This document shows, piece by piece, positions 15,207 to 22,598 of a stretch of DNA of 25,758 nt (the first letter of the stretch is position 1; every line of letters begins with the position of its first letter). The DNA comes from an uncultured Pseudomonadota bacterium (GTDB lineage Bacteria; Myxococcota_A; Polyangia; HGW-17). A model generated the notes under the pieces. The model was given only the letters and a program-made list of their open reading frames with translations. It ran no database searches and was not told the origin of the DNA. The DNA lies in contig CALKWH010000252.1 of NCBI GenBank assembly GCA_938004375.1, positions 1 to 25,758 of the forward strand, given 5' to 3'. The position numbers and the translations under genes are program-made.

Positions 15207-16220
15207 ATGCAGACGCCACGCGCGATGATCCTCGCGGCCGGCCACGGCACGAGGCTGGGACCGCTGGGACAGGACCGGCCAAAGCCCATGCTGCCCGTCG
15301 GTGCCAGACCCCTCGTGGAGCACGCCTTCGTGTTTCTGCGGCGCGCCGGCATCACCGAGGTGGTGCTCAACTCGTTCACCCACGCGGACGCCCTCGAGGC
15401 CCACGTGGGGGACGGCGTCCGGTTCGGGGTGCAGGCCGCCTGGAGCCGGGAGCTCGACCGCATCCTGGGCACCGGCGGTGGCGTTCGCCACGCGCGGAGG
15501 TTCCTTGGGGACGGCACCTGCGTCGTTATGAATGGTAAGATCGTCACCACCGCGGACCTGGGGGCCGCGCTCGCTTTTCATCGCGCCCATGGCGCCGGGG
15601 TCACCCTGGTGCTGCGCGAGGATCCCGAGGCCGGGCGCTGGGGCGGCTTCACGCTCGCGTCCGACGGGCGGGTCACCACCATGCTCGGCGCCCGGGCCGA
15701 CGGTGCCTCCGCGCCGGTCCCGGCCACCCACATGTTCACCGGGATCAGCATCCTCGAACCGGCGTTTCTGGACACGCTGCCCGAGGGCCCCCACTGCCTG
15801 GTCCGGGAGGGGTTCGTCCCGTGGTTCCGGGGCCACGGCGCCCTCTTCGGATACGCGCTGCCCCAAGATGTCTACTGGTGGGACCACTCCACCCCGTCGC
15901 GCTACCTGCAGGGCAACCTGAACCTGTTCGAACCGGCGCTACGCGCCTTCTTCGCCGGCGAGCTGCCCTGGCACCCGTCCCGAGCCGGCGTCCTCGCCGC
16001 CCCCGGCGCCGCGCTGCCCGAGTCGGTCGAGACCGCCGGCGCCGTGGTGCTGGGCCCGGGCGCCTCCGTCGCGCCCGGCGTGCGTCTCGAGGACGTGGTG
16101 GTCTGGGAGGGCTGCCGCGTGGAGACGGACCTGACGTCGTCGGTCGTCACCCCCGGCGGGGTGGTCCCGGTGGATCTCGCCGACCCCGGCGCCCGCACGG
16201 GCCCCGCCCTGGCGAAATGA
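15207..16220 (+). CDS. Sugar-phosphate nucleotidyltransferase family protein
   Basis: The 337-residue protein has the Rossmann-like nucleotidyltransferase fold: residues 8-31 carry ILAAGHGTRL and RPKPMLPV, the nucleotide and phosphate binding signature of NDP-sugar pyrophosphorylases (ManC/MurU/RmlA type), then LGTGGGVRHA for the sugar and base. The C-terminal 80 residues contain a short left-handed beta-helix-like segment (GAVVLGPGASVAPGVRLEDV). At residues 109-111 the sequence is NGK where the family has NGD, whose Asp binds catalytic magnesium, so activity may be altered or lost. The start at ATG 15207 follows the previous stop by 4 bases. The substrate cannot be read from sequence; MalQ lies 61 bases downstream, which makes glucose-1-phosphate or mannose-1-phosphate reasonable guesses. 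Confidence 0.88.
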   Translation: MQTPRAMILAAGHGTRLGPLGQDRPKPMLPVGARPLVEHAFVFLRRAGITEVVLNSFTHADALEAHVGDGVRFGVQAAWSRELDRILGTGGGVRHARRFLGDGTCVVMNGKIVTTADLGAALAFHRAHGAGVTLVLREDPEAGRWGGFTLASDGRVTTMLGARADGASAPVPATHMFTGISILEPAFLDTLPEGPHCLVREGFVPWFRGHGALFGYALPQDVYWWDHSTPSRYLQGNLNLFEPALRAFFAGELPWHPSRAGVLAAPGAALPESVETAGAVVLGPGASVAPGVRLEDVVVWEGCRVETDLTSSVVTPGGVVPVDLADPGARTGPALAK

Positions 16221-16244
16221 CCCTCGCGCGTCCGTAAAAAATGA

Positions 16245-16273
16245 TTGCCATTTCAGGCGGATCCGCGCATCAT
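16245..16273 (+). promoter_or_regulatory. Possible malQ promoter, leaderless type
   Basis: TTGCCA (16245-16250) and CATCAT (16268-16273) are 17 bases apart. The -10 is a 4 of 6 match. The predicted start of transcription (about 16280) is practically at the ATG 16282, and there is no Shine-Dalgarno sequence, so a leaderless message is possible. Confidence 0.35.
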
Positions 16274-16281
16274 GACGCCCC

Positions 16282-17781
16282 ATGAGCACCACCACCTCCC
16301 TTCGCAAGGCCGGCATCCTCCTCCACCCCACTTCGCTCCCCGGACCCCACGGCATCGGGGACATGGGTCCCATGGCCCACCGCTTCGTGCGCTGGCTCGC
16401 CGAGGCCGGCGCGCGGGTCTGGCAGGTCCTTCCGCTGGTGCCGCCGGGCGCGGGGCACAGCCCCTACGCCACCTGCGCTTCGCTGGCCTCCAACCCGTTG
16501 CTGATCAGCCTCGACTGGCTACAGGAGGACGGCCTGCTGCCGGATCGCCTGCCCACGCCGCCGCCGTTCTCGCCGGACCGCGTGGACTTCGAGGGCGCAG
16601 GTGCGTACAAGATGCCGCTGCTCAAGCTCGCCGCCCAGGCGGTTCCCCGCCACGAGACGTTGGGTCCCGCCCTCGCCCAGTTCCGGGCCGGCGCCCCCTG
16701 GATCGAGGACGCCGCGCTGTTCCTGGTGCTGCACCGCCGGTTCGAGCGGGCCTGGTGGGACTGGGACCCGCCGCTGCGTGACCGGCAGCCGCAGGCCCTC
16801 TCGGCCGCCCGAGAGGATCTCCGGGACGAGCTCGAGCTCGAGATCGCCCTGCAGTTCCTCTTCGACCGGCAGTGGACCGAGCTGCGCCAGCAGGCCAACG
16901 CGCTGGGCATCTCCATCATGGGCGACATCCCGATCTACGTCGATCAGGACAGCGTGGACACCTGGGTGAACCGGGACCTGTTCCTCTTCGACGCCGAGGG
17001 CCTCGCCGATCCGGTGGCAGGCGTCCCCCCGGACTACTTCAGTGTCACGGGCCAACTGTGGGGGAACCCGATCTACGACTGGACCCGCATGGCCGACGAC
17101 CGCTACACCTGGTGGAAGGGGCGCCTGCGGCGCGCGCTGCACCTGTTCGACCTGGTGCGCCTGGACCACTTCCGCGCGTTCGCCGCCTTCTGGGCGGTCC
17201 CACGGGGTTCCGAGGACGCCCGTCCCGGCGAATGGCGCCCGGGACCGGGGGCCGATTTCTTCGCCGAGCTGGCCCGCGAGCTCGGGGAACTGCCGTTGGT
17301 GGCCGAGGATCTCGGCGACGTGGACGAGGACGTCCACGAGCTGCGCGACCGCTTCGGGCTGCCGGGCATGCGGATCCTCCAGTTCGCCTTCGGCGGCGGG
17401 CCGGGCCACCCCTTCTTGCCGCACAACTACCCCGAACACTGCGTCGTCTACACGGGCACCCACGACAACGACACCACCCTGGGCTGGTGGCGCACCGCCG
17501 GCTCGGAGATCCAGGACCACGCCCGACGCTACCTCGCGGTGGCCGGCCACGACATTGCCTGGGATCTCATCCGCGCCGCGCTCTTCTCCGTGGCCCGCAC
17601 CGCCATCTTCCCGCTGCAGGACCTGCTCTCCCTGTCCACCGACGCCCGCATGAACGTGCCCGGCGTGGCCGAGAGCAACTGGGCCTGGCGCGTGCGCGCC
17701 GACGCCTTCAACACCTCGGTCTCCGGCCGTTTCTTCGAGCTGGTCTCCCTCTCCGGGCGCGCTCAGTCCCCCGAGAAGTAA
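16282..17781 (+). CDS. malQ: 4-alpha-glucanotransferase (amylomaltase), GH77
   Basis: The 499-residue enzyme transfers alpha-1,4-glucan chains between maltodextrins and glucose in glycogen and maltodextrin metabolism, in the cytoplasm. It shows the GH77 landmarks in order: WQVLPLVPPGAGHSPY (residues 48-63), GDIPIYV, RLDHFRAFAAFWAVP with nucleophile Asp295, LVAEDLG with acid/base Glu342, FAFGGG, and THDNDTTLGWW with Asp395; spacing and numbering are close to Thermus amylomaltase. Length is normal for the short MalQ type. No Shine-Dalgarno site precedes ATG 16282. The 3' end overlaps the convergent radC-type gene by 19 bases. No other glycogen genes are in the window, although the gene just upstream is a sugar nucleotidyltransferase. 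Confidence 0.97.
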   Translation: MSTTTSLRKAGILLHPTSLPGPHGIGDMGPMAHRFVRWLAEAGARVWQVLPLVPPGAGHSPYATCASLASNPLLISLDWLQEDGLLPDRLPTPPPFSPDRVDFEGAGAYKMPLLKLAAQAVPRHETLGPALAQFRAGAPWIEDAALFLVLHRRFERAWWDWDPPLRDRQPQALSAAREDLRDELELEIALQFLFDRQWTELRQQANALGISIMGDIPIYVDQDSVDTWVNRDLFLFDAEGLADPVAGVPPDYFSVTGQLWGNPIYDWTRMADDRYTWWKGRLRRALHLFDLVRLDHFRAFAAFWAVPRGSEDARPGEWRPGPGADFFAELARELGELPLVAEDLGDVDEDVHELRDRFGLPGMRILQFAFGGGPGHPFLPHNYPEHCVVYTGTHDNDTTLGWWRTAGSEIQDHARRYLAVAGHDIAWDLIRAALFSVARTAIFPLQDLLSLSTDARMNVPGVAESNWAWRVRADAFNTSVSGRFFELVSLSGRAQSPEK

Positions 17782-18377
17782 CCCCCGTCCGCCAGGCTGC
17801 AGTACCCGCCCTGACCCAGGATCAGATGGTCCACGATGGGCAGACCCAGCAGCCGGCCGGTCTGGACGATCCGCTCGGTCAGGATCAGGTCCGCCTCGGA
17901 GGGGCCGGGATCCCCCGAGGGGTGGGTGTGGCAGACCAGCCCGCGGGCGGCGCCGTGGTGTAAAAGCAGCCGGAAGACGTTGCCCACCGAGAGGCTCACC
18001 TGCTCGCAGGTCCCCTTGGCGGCCAGGCTCAGATGGAGCGGCTGCTGACGGATGTTGAAGCCCAGCACCCAGAACTCCTCGGTCTCGGGCCAGCCGATGC
18101 GCGGCGCCAGGTAGGCGAACACCTCCGAAGGGCCGCACAGGGCGGGCTGGGGGTCCTGCGGCTCGAGCAGCGCCTCCCGCCCCAGCCGGAACACGGCGTG
18201 GAGCCGGCGCGCGCGGCCCGGATCCAGCCCGAACAGGTCGGCGAGCTCCAATTCCGAGAAGCGGGACAGGCGTGCGAGGCCGCCGGCGCGCTGGAGCAGG
18301 TCCATCCAGCGGTCGCCGGGGTGCTCGCCGGTGGGGAACAGGCGGGCGAGGGTGGTTGCGGTCTCTTCCGGGGTCAT
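17763..18377 (-). CDS. radC: RadC family JAB/MPN domain protein
   Basis: ATG 18377 is taken because AGGAGG lies 6 bases upstream; an in-frame start at 18398 would add seven residues. The 204-residue protein has an N-terminal helix-hairpin-helix-like region (FSELELADLFGLDPGRARRL) and a C-terminal JAB/MPN metal domain: CHTHPSGDPGPSEAD (from residue 149), with His150, His152 and Asp163 as zinc ligands and an upstream Glu in TEEFWVLGFN. In RadC the motif is usually HNHPSG; here it is HTHPSG. The biochemical role of RadC proteins is not settled; they were once linked to DNA repair and many lie on mobile DNA, but no mobile element is visible here. Its 3' end overlaps malQ on the other strand. Confidence 0.92.
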   Translation of the reverse strand: MTPEETATTLARLFPTGEHPGDRWMDLLQRAGGLARLSRFSELELADLFGLDPGRARRLHAVFRLGREALLEPQDPQPALCGPSEVFAYLAPRIGWPETEEFWVLGFNIRQQPLHLSLAAKGTCEQVSLSVGNVFRLLLHHGAARGLVCHTHPSGDPGPSEADLILTERIVQTGRLLGLPIVDHLILGQGGYCSLADGGYFSGD

Positions 18378-18396
18378 GGGATCCTCCTGCCGGACC

Positions 18397-18402
18397 ATTA
18401 TC
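18397..18402 (-). promoter_or_regulatory. Possible -10 of the radC-type gene
   Basis: On the minus strand this reads GATAAT, a 5 of 6 match to the -10 consensus, about 20 bases upstream of ATG 18377 with the AGGAGG site between. The -35 region at 17-18 bases spacing is poor. It would diverge from the ftsW-type promoter about 40 bases away. Confidence 0.3.
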
Positions 18403-18441
18403 GCCCGGCCCCGGCGACGGTTGCCGGAACGGCCCGGATTT

Positions 18442-18470
18442 TTGACGGAACCCGGGATTCATGTTGAATT
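18442..18470 (+). promoter_or_regulatory. Possible promoter of the SEDS gene
   Basis: TTGACG (18442-18447) is a good -35; a -10 could be TTGAAT (18464-18469, spacing 16) or TGAATT (18465-18470, spacing 17). Transcription would begin near 18477, just before ATG 18479, with no ribosome site between, as in leaderless genes. Confidence 0.35.
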
Positions 18471-18478
18471 GGGCGGCG

Positions 18479-19675
18479 ATGGGACGCTTCCGTTTCTCCA
18501 ACCACGGCTGGATGCTCATCCTGGCGGCGCTCTCGCTTGCGGCGCTGGGCCTCGTCATGATTTTCAGCGTCACCGGCGGTCTTTTGCTCTCCAAGCACTA
18601 CGCCAGCATGACGCGGGCGGCGACCACGACCGTGAACACGAGGGTCTTCCTGGTCAGCCAGGCGATGTACATCACCCTGGGACTCCTCGTCGCGGTGGTG
18701 GCCTCCCAGATCCCGGTATGGCTCACCCGCAAGCTCGTCAAGCCCGTCATCGTGACGGCCTTCGCACTCTTGGCGGGCGTGCTCTTCCTGGGTGTCAACG
18801 TCAACGGCGCCCACCGCTGGTTCCAGTTCATGGGCTTCTCGTTCCAGCCCATGGAGTTCGCCAAGGTGGCGCTTATTTTGTACTTAGCATACATCATTGA
18901 AAAACGGGTGGATCTCCTGGCCGATCCCTGGAAGGGCTTCGGACAGCCGCTGCTGATCACCGGCCTGATGATCGTCCTGCTCCTGATGCAGCCCGACTTC
19001 GGTTCGGCGGTCCTCTTCATCGTGGTGGCCACGCTCCTGCTGTTCGTCGCGGGCAGCCGCCTGTATTACTTTGCCCTGGCCGCGGCCGTCACCCTCCCGC
19101 TGCTGTGGTATTACATGGTGGCCGGCTGGCGGCTCTCCAAGCGAATCATCCCGTTCCTGCACCCGGAGTACTTCTCCCAGGGCGCCTCGTACCAGATCAT
19201 CCGCTCTTTGGACGCCTTCGGGTCGGGCGGGACCTGGGGCTATGGGCTGGGCGAGGGTCCCTATAAACTGGACTTCCTGCCCGAAGCCCACACCGACTAC
19301 ATCGCCGCGATGATCGGCCAGGAACTGGGCTTCGCCGGGGTGGCCTTCCTGATCCTGCTCTACGGGCTGTTCCTCTATGCCGGCGTGCGCATCGCCTGGT
19401 CGCACCGGGGCAGCATGTTCCGCTTCCTGATGGGCCTTGGATTGACCCTGATGCTGGTGTTGCAGGCGCTGATCAACCTCTCCGTGGTCATGAACCTCAT
19501 CCCCTCCAAGGGGATCACCCTGCCTTTTGTCTCCTTCGGCGGCACCTCGATGCTCGCCTCCTTCCTCTCGCTGGGTATGCTGCTGAGCCTGGACCGTGAG
19601 CGGGTCACCGCCGCCGCCCCCGCGCCCACCTCCGAGCCTGCGGTCCTGTCGTCGCCTGCTCCAGGCCCCGCCTAG
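18479..19675 (+). CDS. FtsW/RodA/SpoVE family (SEDS) peptidoglycan polymerase
   Basis: ATG 18479 is chosen over ATG 18461 because a likely promoter overlaps the latter; the difference is six residues. The 398-residue protein is an integral membrane protein with about ten TMs. NVNGAHRWFQFMGFSFQPMEFAK is split here as NGAHRWFQF and QPMEFAKVALILYLA, the family's first loop; GLGEGPYKLDFLPEAHTDYI carries the conserved Asp of the active site, and GITLPFVSFGGTSM is the C-terminal signature. The PEAHTD form is closer to FtsW than to RodA (ERHTD). SEDS proteins polymerise lipid II with a partner class B PBP. No PBP, MreC/D or division gene is nearby, so whether it serves septation or elongation cannot be told. 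The last 20 residues are Ala/Pro-rich. Confidence 0.93.
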   Translation: MGRFRFSNHGWMLILAALSLAALGLVMIFSVTGGLLLSKHYASMTRAATTTVNTRVFLVSQAMYITLGLLVAVVASQIPVWLTRKLVKPVIVTAFALLAGVLFLGVNVNGAHRWFQFMGFSFQPMEFAKVALILYLAYIIEKRVDLLADPWKGFGQPLLITGLMIVLLLMQPDFGSAVLFIVVATLLLFVAGSRLYYFALAAAVTLPLLWYYMVAGWRLSKRIIPFLHPEYFSQGASYQIIRSLDAFGSGGTWGYGLGEGPYKLDFLPEAHTDYIAAMIGQELGFAGVAFLILLYGLFLYAGVRIAWSHRGSMFRFLMGLGLTLMLVLQALINLSVVMNLIPSKGITLPFVSFGGTSMLASFLSLGMLLSLDRERVTAAAPAPTSEPAVLSSPAPGPA

Positions 19676-19735
19676 GGAGGTCGTCGGGCACGCCCGTCCC
19701 CGCAGAAAAGACATGCTTTCAATCGGGGCTTCGAC

Positions 19736-19741
19736 TATATT
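19736..19741 (+). promoter_or_regulatory. Possible -10 of the lipoprotein gene
   Basis: TATATT, a 5 of 6 match to the -10 consensus, ends 7 bases before ATG 19749. No good -35 is present. With no Shine-Dalgarno site, the message may start at or next to the ATG. Confidence 0.3.
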
Positions 19742-19748
19742 GCCGGCC

Positions 19749-20609
19749 ATGCGCGCGCCGCTCCCGCTCCTTTTCCTGCTCACCCTCGTGACCCCGCTCG
19801 GGTCGGCCTGTTCCCTGGGGACCCGCCCGGATGCCCCGGGTCCCGGGGATCCCAGGACCGAGGCCTCCTGCCTGCCCGACCAACCCGATTGTCCGCGCGT
19901 GCTGCCCGGGGTCGGGACCTACCGGGCCACGATCCGCATCGAGGTGAAGGCCACCAGCGTCCCCCCCGCCCCCGCGGGTGGAACTCCGGACGAATGGACG
20001 CCCGCCGAGATGGAGTTGGTGCAGCAGGAATCCGTGGTGCTGCGTCGGGATGCGAAGGGCAATATTCAAGGAATACGCGAGCTCGCCGACGAGGACGGAA
20101 TCCATTTCGTTTTTGTCGAACCGAAGTTCTGCATCGGTCTGCGGTACGAACCGGCGGTCTGCCGGGACGCCGACGAGGGCGAGGTGACGCGGCGGGTCGC
20201 CGAGTTGGCCGGAACCTGGCGGGAGGTCCTCGGGTGGGTGAAGGACCGGGTCCGCTGGGAGTCCGACGGCCGGGGCGGCCAGGTCCTGCGGGCGGTGAAG
20301 GGTGCACCCGAAGCCGGTCCTACCCGCGTCGTGGACGTGCAGGGGACCTTCCGCACGGATCCCGCCACCGGCGAACACCGGGTCCAAGTGCGCTATCTCC
20401 TGGCGGGGACCCGACCCGACGCCGTCGGCTACACCCTGCAGGTCCAATATGAGCATGTCGTCTCGGGGACCGCGGAGCCTGTCACCCTCCCTGCCGACGC
20501 GCTGCATCACGCCGGCCGGCTGCGACCCCTGATGGACCGCAAGGCCCTCCTGGGCGATCCCACCCCCACCTCCCTGAGGCACCTGTACCTGCACCGCACG
20601 GCGGACTGA
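19749..20609 (+). CDS. Putative lipoprotein, hypothetical
   Basis: The frame is open further upstream, but that part overlaps the SEDS gene; ATG 19749 gives a clear signal peptide, MRAPLPLLFLLTLV, ending in LGSAC, so Cys21 is a likely but not canonical lipidation site. The mature part of the 286-residue protein starts with a Pro/Asp-rich tether and continues with amphipathic strands (GTYRATIRIEVKATS, HRVQVRYLLAG, YTLQVQYEHVVSG) suggesting a beta-rich periplasmic domain. Four Cys lie in the first half of the mature part. No family was recognised. It is followed by a possible terminator and probably forms its own short unit. Confidence 0.8.
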   Translation: MRAPLPLLFLLTLVTPLGSACSLGTRPDAPGPGDPRTEASCLPDQPDCPRVLPGVGTYRATIRIEVKATSVPPAPAGGTPDEWTPAEMELVQQESVVLRRDAKGNIQGIRELADEDGIHFVFVEPKFCIGLRYEPAVCRDADEGEVTRRVAELAGTWREVLGWVKDRVRWESDGRGGQVLRAVKGAPEAGPTRVVDVQGTFRTDPATGEHRVQVRYLLAGTRPDAVGYTLQVQYEHVVSGTAEPVTLPADALHHAGRLRPLMDRKALLGDPTPTSLRHLYLHRTAD

Positions 20610-20637
20610 CGCCAGAGAGCCGGCAGATTCAGTTTTT
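20605..20637 (+). terminator. Possible rho-independent terminator
   Basis: ACTGA and GCC (20605-20613) can pair with GGC and TCAGT (20622-20633), leaving an internal loop and an eight-base apical loop, followed by TTTTT. The stem is imperfect and starts within the stop codon of the lipoprotein gene. It would separate that gene from the FHA-like gene at 20905. Confidence 0.35.
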
Positions 20638-20791
20638 CCCCTGTATCACTCCAAGTCCAGATCGATTTCGATTTCGACCGGAAAGAAGGGAGAGAGGACT
20701 CCTGCCAATGGGTCGGTCCTTTCGATCCGGACAAGAATTTCCGGCCCGTCCGTATACTTGGCGGGGAATGGTTCATTCTTAGATTATCGGC

Positions 20792-20820
20792 TTGCCATTC
20801 CTGCGCTTTTTTGCTACTTT
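20792..20820 (+). promoter_or_regulatory. Sigma70-like promoter of the FHA/TonB-like gene
   Basis: TTGCCA (20792-20797) and TACTTT (20815-20820) are 17 bases apart in the AT-rich middle of the 295-base gap 20610-20904. This would give a leader of about 78 bases before ATG 20905, which has AGGAGG at 20894-20899. Nothing else was recognised in this gap apart from the possible terminator. Confidence 0.5.
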
Positions 20821-20904
20821 CCGGCGGTATCTGGAAGGGAATCGCGGCTCGCGGCGAACACACGATGCGCGGGTTCCATCCGGGTGCAGCCCCAGGAGGC
20901 AGAG

Positions 20905-22566
20905 ATGGCCACTTCCACTCCGGTGAAAAAACCCACGAGTTCCCTGAACACGACGACCAACCAGAAGAAGATCCTGCGCATCGGCATCGTGCAGAACGGG
21001 CGCATCGTGGAAGAGAAGTTGCTGCGCCAGCGCGGCGACGTGAGCATCGGCCGCGGCGCGGACAACACCTTCCTGATCCCGTCCAAGGATCTGCCCCGCA
21101 GTTTCAAGATCTTCGAGGAGACGCGCTCAGGCTACCTGCTGAACTTCGTGAAGGGCATGGACGCCCGCCTGGCCATGGACGGCAAGATCCTCACGCTCAG
21201 CCAGATCCTCGAACGCGGCGAGCACGTGCGCAAGGGGACGGACTACTACAAGCTCGACCTGGCCCACTCCTCCCGCGGCAAGCTCGTCATCGGTGAGATC
21301 ACCGTGCTCTTCCACTTCGTGGTTCCGCCGCCCGAGATGCCCAAGCCCCAGCTCCCCCATGTCATGTGGGGCATGTACGCGATCCGTTCCTGGCTGGGGA
21401 ACACGTTCCTGGCCTCCACCTTCCTCTCCGTCTTCGTGGCCACCCCACTGTTGATCTGGATTATCCTGGAAATGTACGATCCGAACTGGAAGCCCGACGA
21501 GAAGGACGCCAAGGCGATCGTGGCCAAGGCCATGGAACGCAACGAGTCCAAGGTCGAGGCCCAGAAGAAGCCCGAAGAGACCAAGGGCGGCAAGGACGGG
21601 GAAGAGGCCGGCAAGGACGGCATGGAGCCCGAGGCCGCCATGGTCGAGGCCATGGCCCCCGACGACGGCGGCAAGCCGGACACCGGGCCGGTCACCGAGG
21701 AGAACGTGGGCATGAAGGCCGACGCCATCGCCAGCAAGCTCGCCGGCCTCAAGGACGTCGACCTCTCCGGCGTGCCCAAAGACCTCAACCTCGGACCCGC
21801 CCTGCCTGGCGGCATCCCGAACCTGGGGCAGATCACGGCCATCCCCGCCGGCCTCGGCGGCAACCAGGTGGGTCCGATCACGGCCGGCGAGGGCGTGAAG
21901 ACCCTGCAGGTCGAGGGCGAGTGCTCCGGCCCGACCTGCGTCGCGAGCACCGGCCCCGCGCTGGATCCCAACAAGATCGGCGACGAGAACCGCGGCGGCC
22001 CCGGTGGCCCCGGCGGCTCCGGCGGCCCCGGCGGTCCCGGCGGTCCCGGGCGCATCGGCACCCCGGGTGTGCCCTCCGTCGACGTCGGTATGATCTCGGT
22101 CACGGTGCCCATGATCGATTTGCCCACGAACGTGCCCATGATCGATCTGGGCGGGCCCATGGACATGATCACCGATGTCATGGTCGGTCCCGTCACCGAT
22201 CCCATGACCCCGAGCATGGATCCGCCCCGCCCGACGGCCTCGGCCTCCGGGCTGGTGCCCGGGGATGCTCCTTTGGACGTCAAGAAGGTCCTGCAGAACT
22301 TCCCCTACACCATCGGCTCCTGTTTCCAGAACGCGTCGGCCAAGGGTCTGGTGGGCAACTCCGGCGACATCTCCGTGACGGTGAGCGTGTCCGGCGGCAA
22401 GTTGTCGGTCTCCGGCCTGGGTGGGTCCCTCGCCGGCAACGGCACCATGGCCGAGTGCGTCAAGAGCCGCCTCAACGGCAAGAGCATGGGCACCTCCGAC
22501 GAGGCCAAGAACTACAGCAAGAGCTGGACGTTCTCGGTCCAACTCGTGGGCGCGACCTCCAACTAG
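20905..22566 (+). CDS. FHA-like, TM, Gly/Pro-rich, TonB-like C-terminal protein (AgmX/GltG type)
   Basis: ATG 20905 is chosen for its AGGAGG site 5 bases upstream; the open frame before it is non-coding leader. The 553-residue protein has an FHA-like domain at about residues 22-140 (ILRIGIVQNGRIVEEKLL, then VSIGRGADNTFLIP), a single TM at about 168-190, a Lys/Glu-rich stretch, a Gly/Pro-rich region with a collagen-like run at 364-382, repeated MID/GPM motifs, and a C-terminal domain from about 459 (VKKVLQNFPYTIGSCFQNA, then VTVSVSGGKLSVSGL and ECVKSRL) like the TonB/AgmX-PglI C-terminus. This order of cytoplasmic signalling domain, one TM and periplasmic TonB-like end is that of Myxococcus gliding proteins such as GltG. 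In the gliding machinery such proteins link the inner-membrane motor to the envelope. No other glt or agl genes are near, so motility is not established. Confidence 0.8.
   Translation: MATSTPVKKPTSSLNTTTNQKKILRIGIVQNGRIVEEKLLRQRGDVSIGRGADNTFLIPSKDLPRSFKIFEETRSGYLLNFVKGMDARLAMDGKILTLSQILERGEHVRKGTDYYKLDLAHSSRGKLVIGEITVLFHFVVPPPEMPKPQLPHVMWGMYAIRSWLGNTFLASTFLSVFVATPLLIWIILEMYDPNWKPDEKDAKAIVAKAMERNESKVEAQKKPEETKGGKDGEEAGKDGMEPEAAMVEAMAPDDGGKPDTGPVTEENVGMKADAIASKLAGLKDVDLSGVPKDLNLGPALPGGIPNLGQITAIPAGLGGNQVGPITAGEGVKTLQVEGECSGPTCVASTGPALDPNKIGDENRGGPGGPGGSGGPGGPGGPGRIGTPGVPSVDVGMISVTVPMIDLPTNVPMIDLGGPMDMITDVMVGPVTDPMTPSMDPPRPTASASGLVPGDAPLDVKKVLQNFPYTIGSCFQNASAKGLVGNSGDISVTVSVSGGKLSVSGLGGSLAGNGTMAECVKSRLNGKSMGTSDEAKNYSKSWTFSVQLVGATSN
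21994..22050 (+). repeat. Collagen-like Gly-Gly-Pro repeat in coding sequence
   Basis: The segment encodes residues 364-382 of the FHA/TonB-like protein as repeated GGP triplets with one GGS. The DNA is a degenerate 9-base repeat of GGCGGYCCC type. It probably forms an extended periplasmic linker. Confidence 0.85.
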
Positions 22567-22598
22567 TCCTTCACCCCGCAACTTTTGGAACTACCCGA

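Noticed and set aside
21366..22598. Upstream extension of the cysteine synthase frame through the FHA/TonB-like gene
   Set aside because: The extension is Arg/Gly-rich shadow sequence in another frame; the enzyme starts at ATG 22599 at the family's usual N-terminus.
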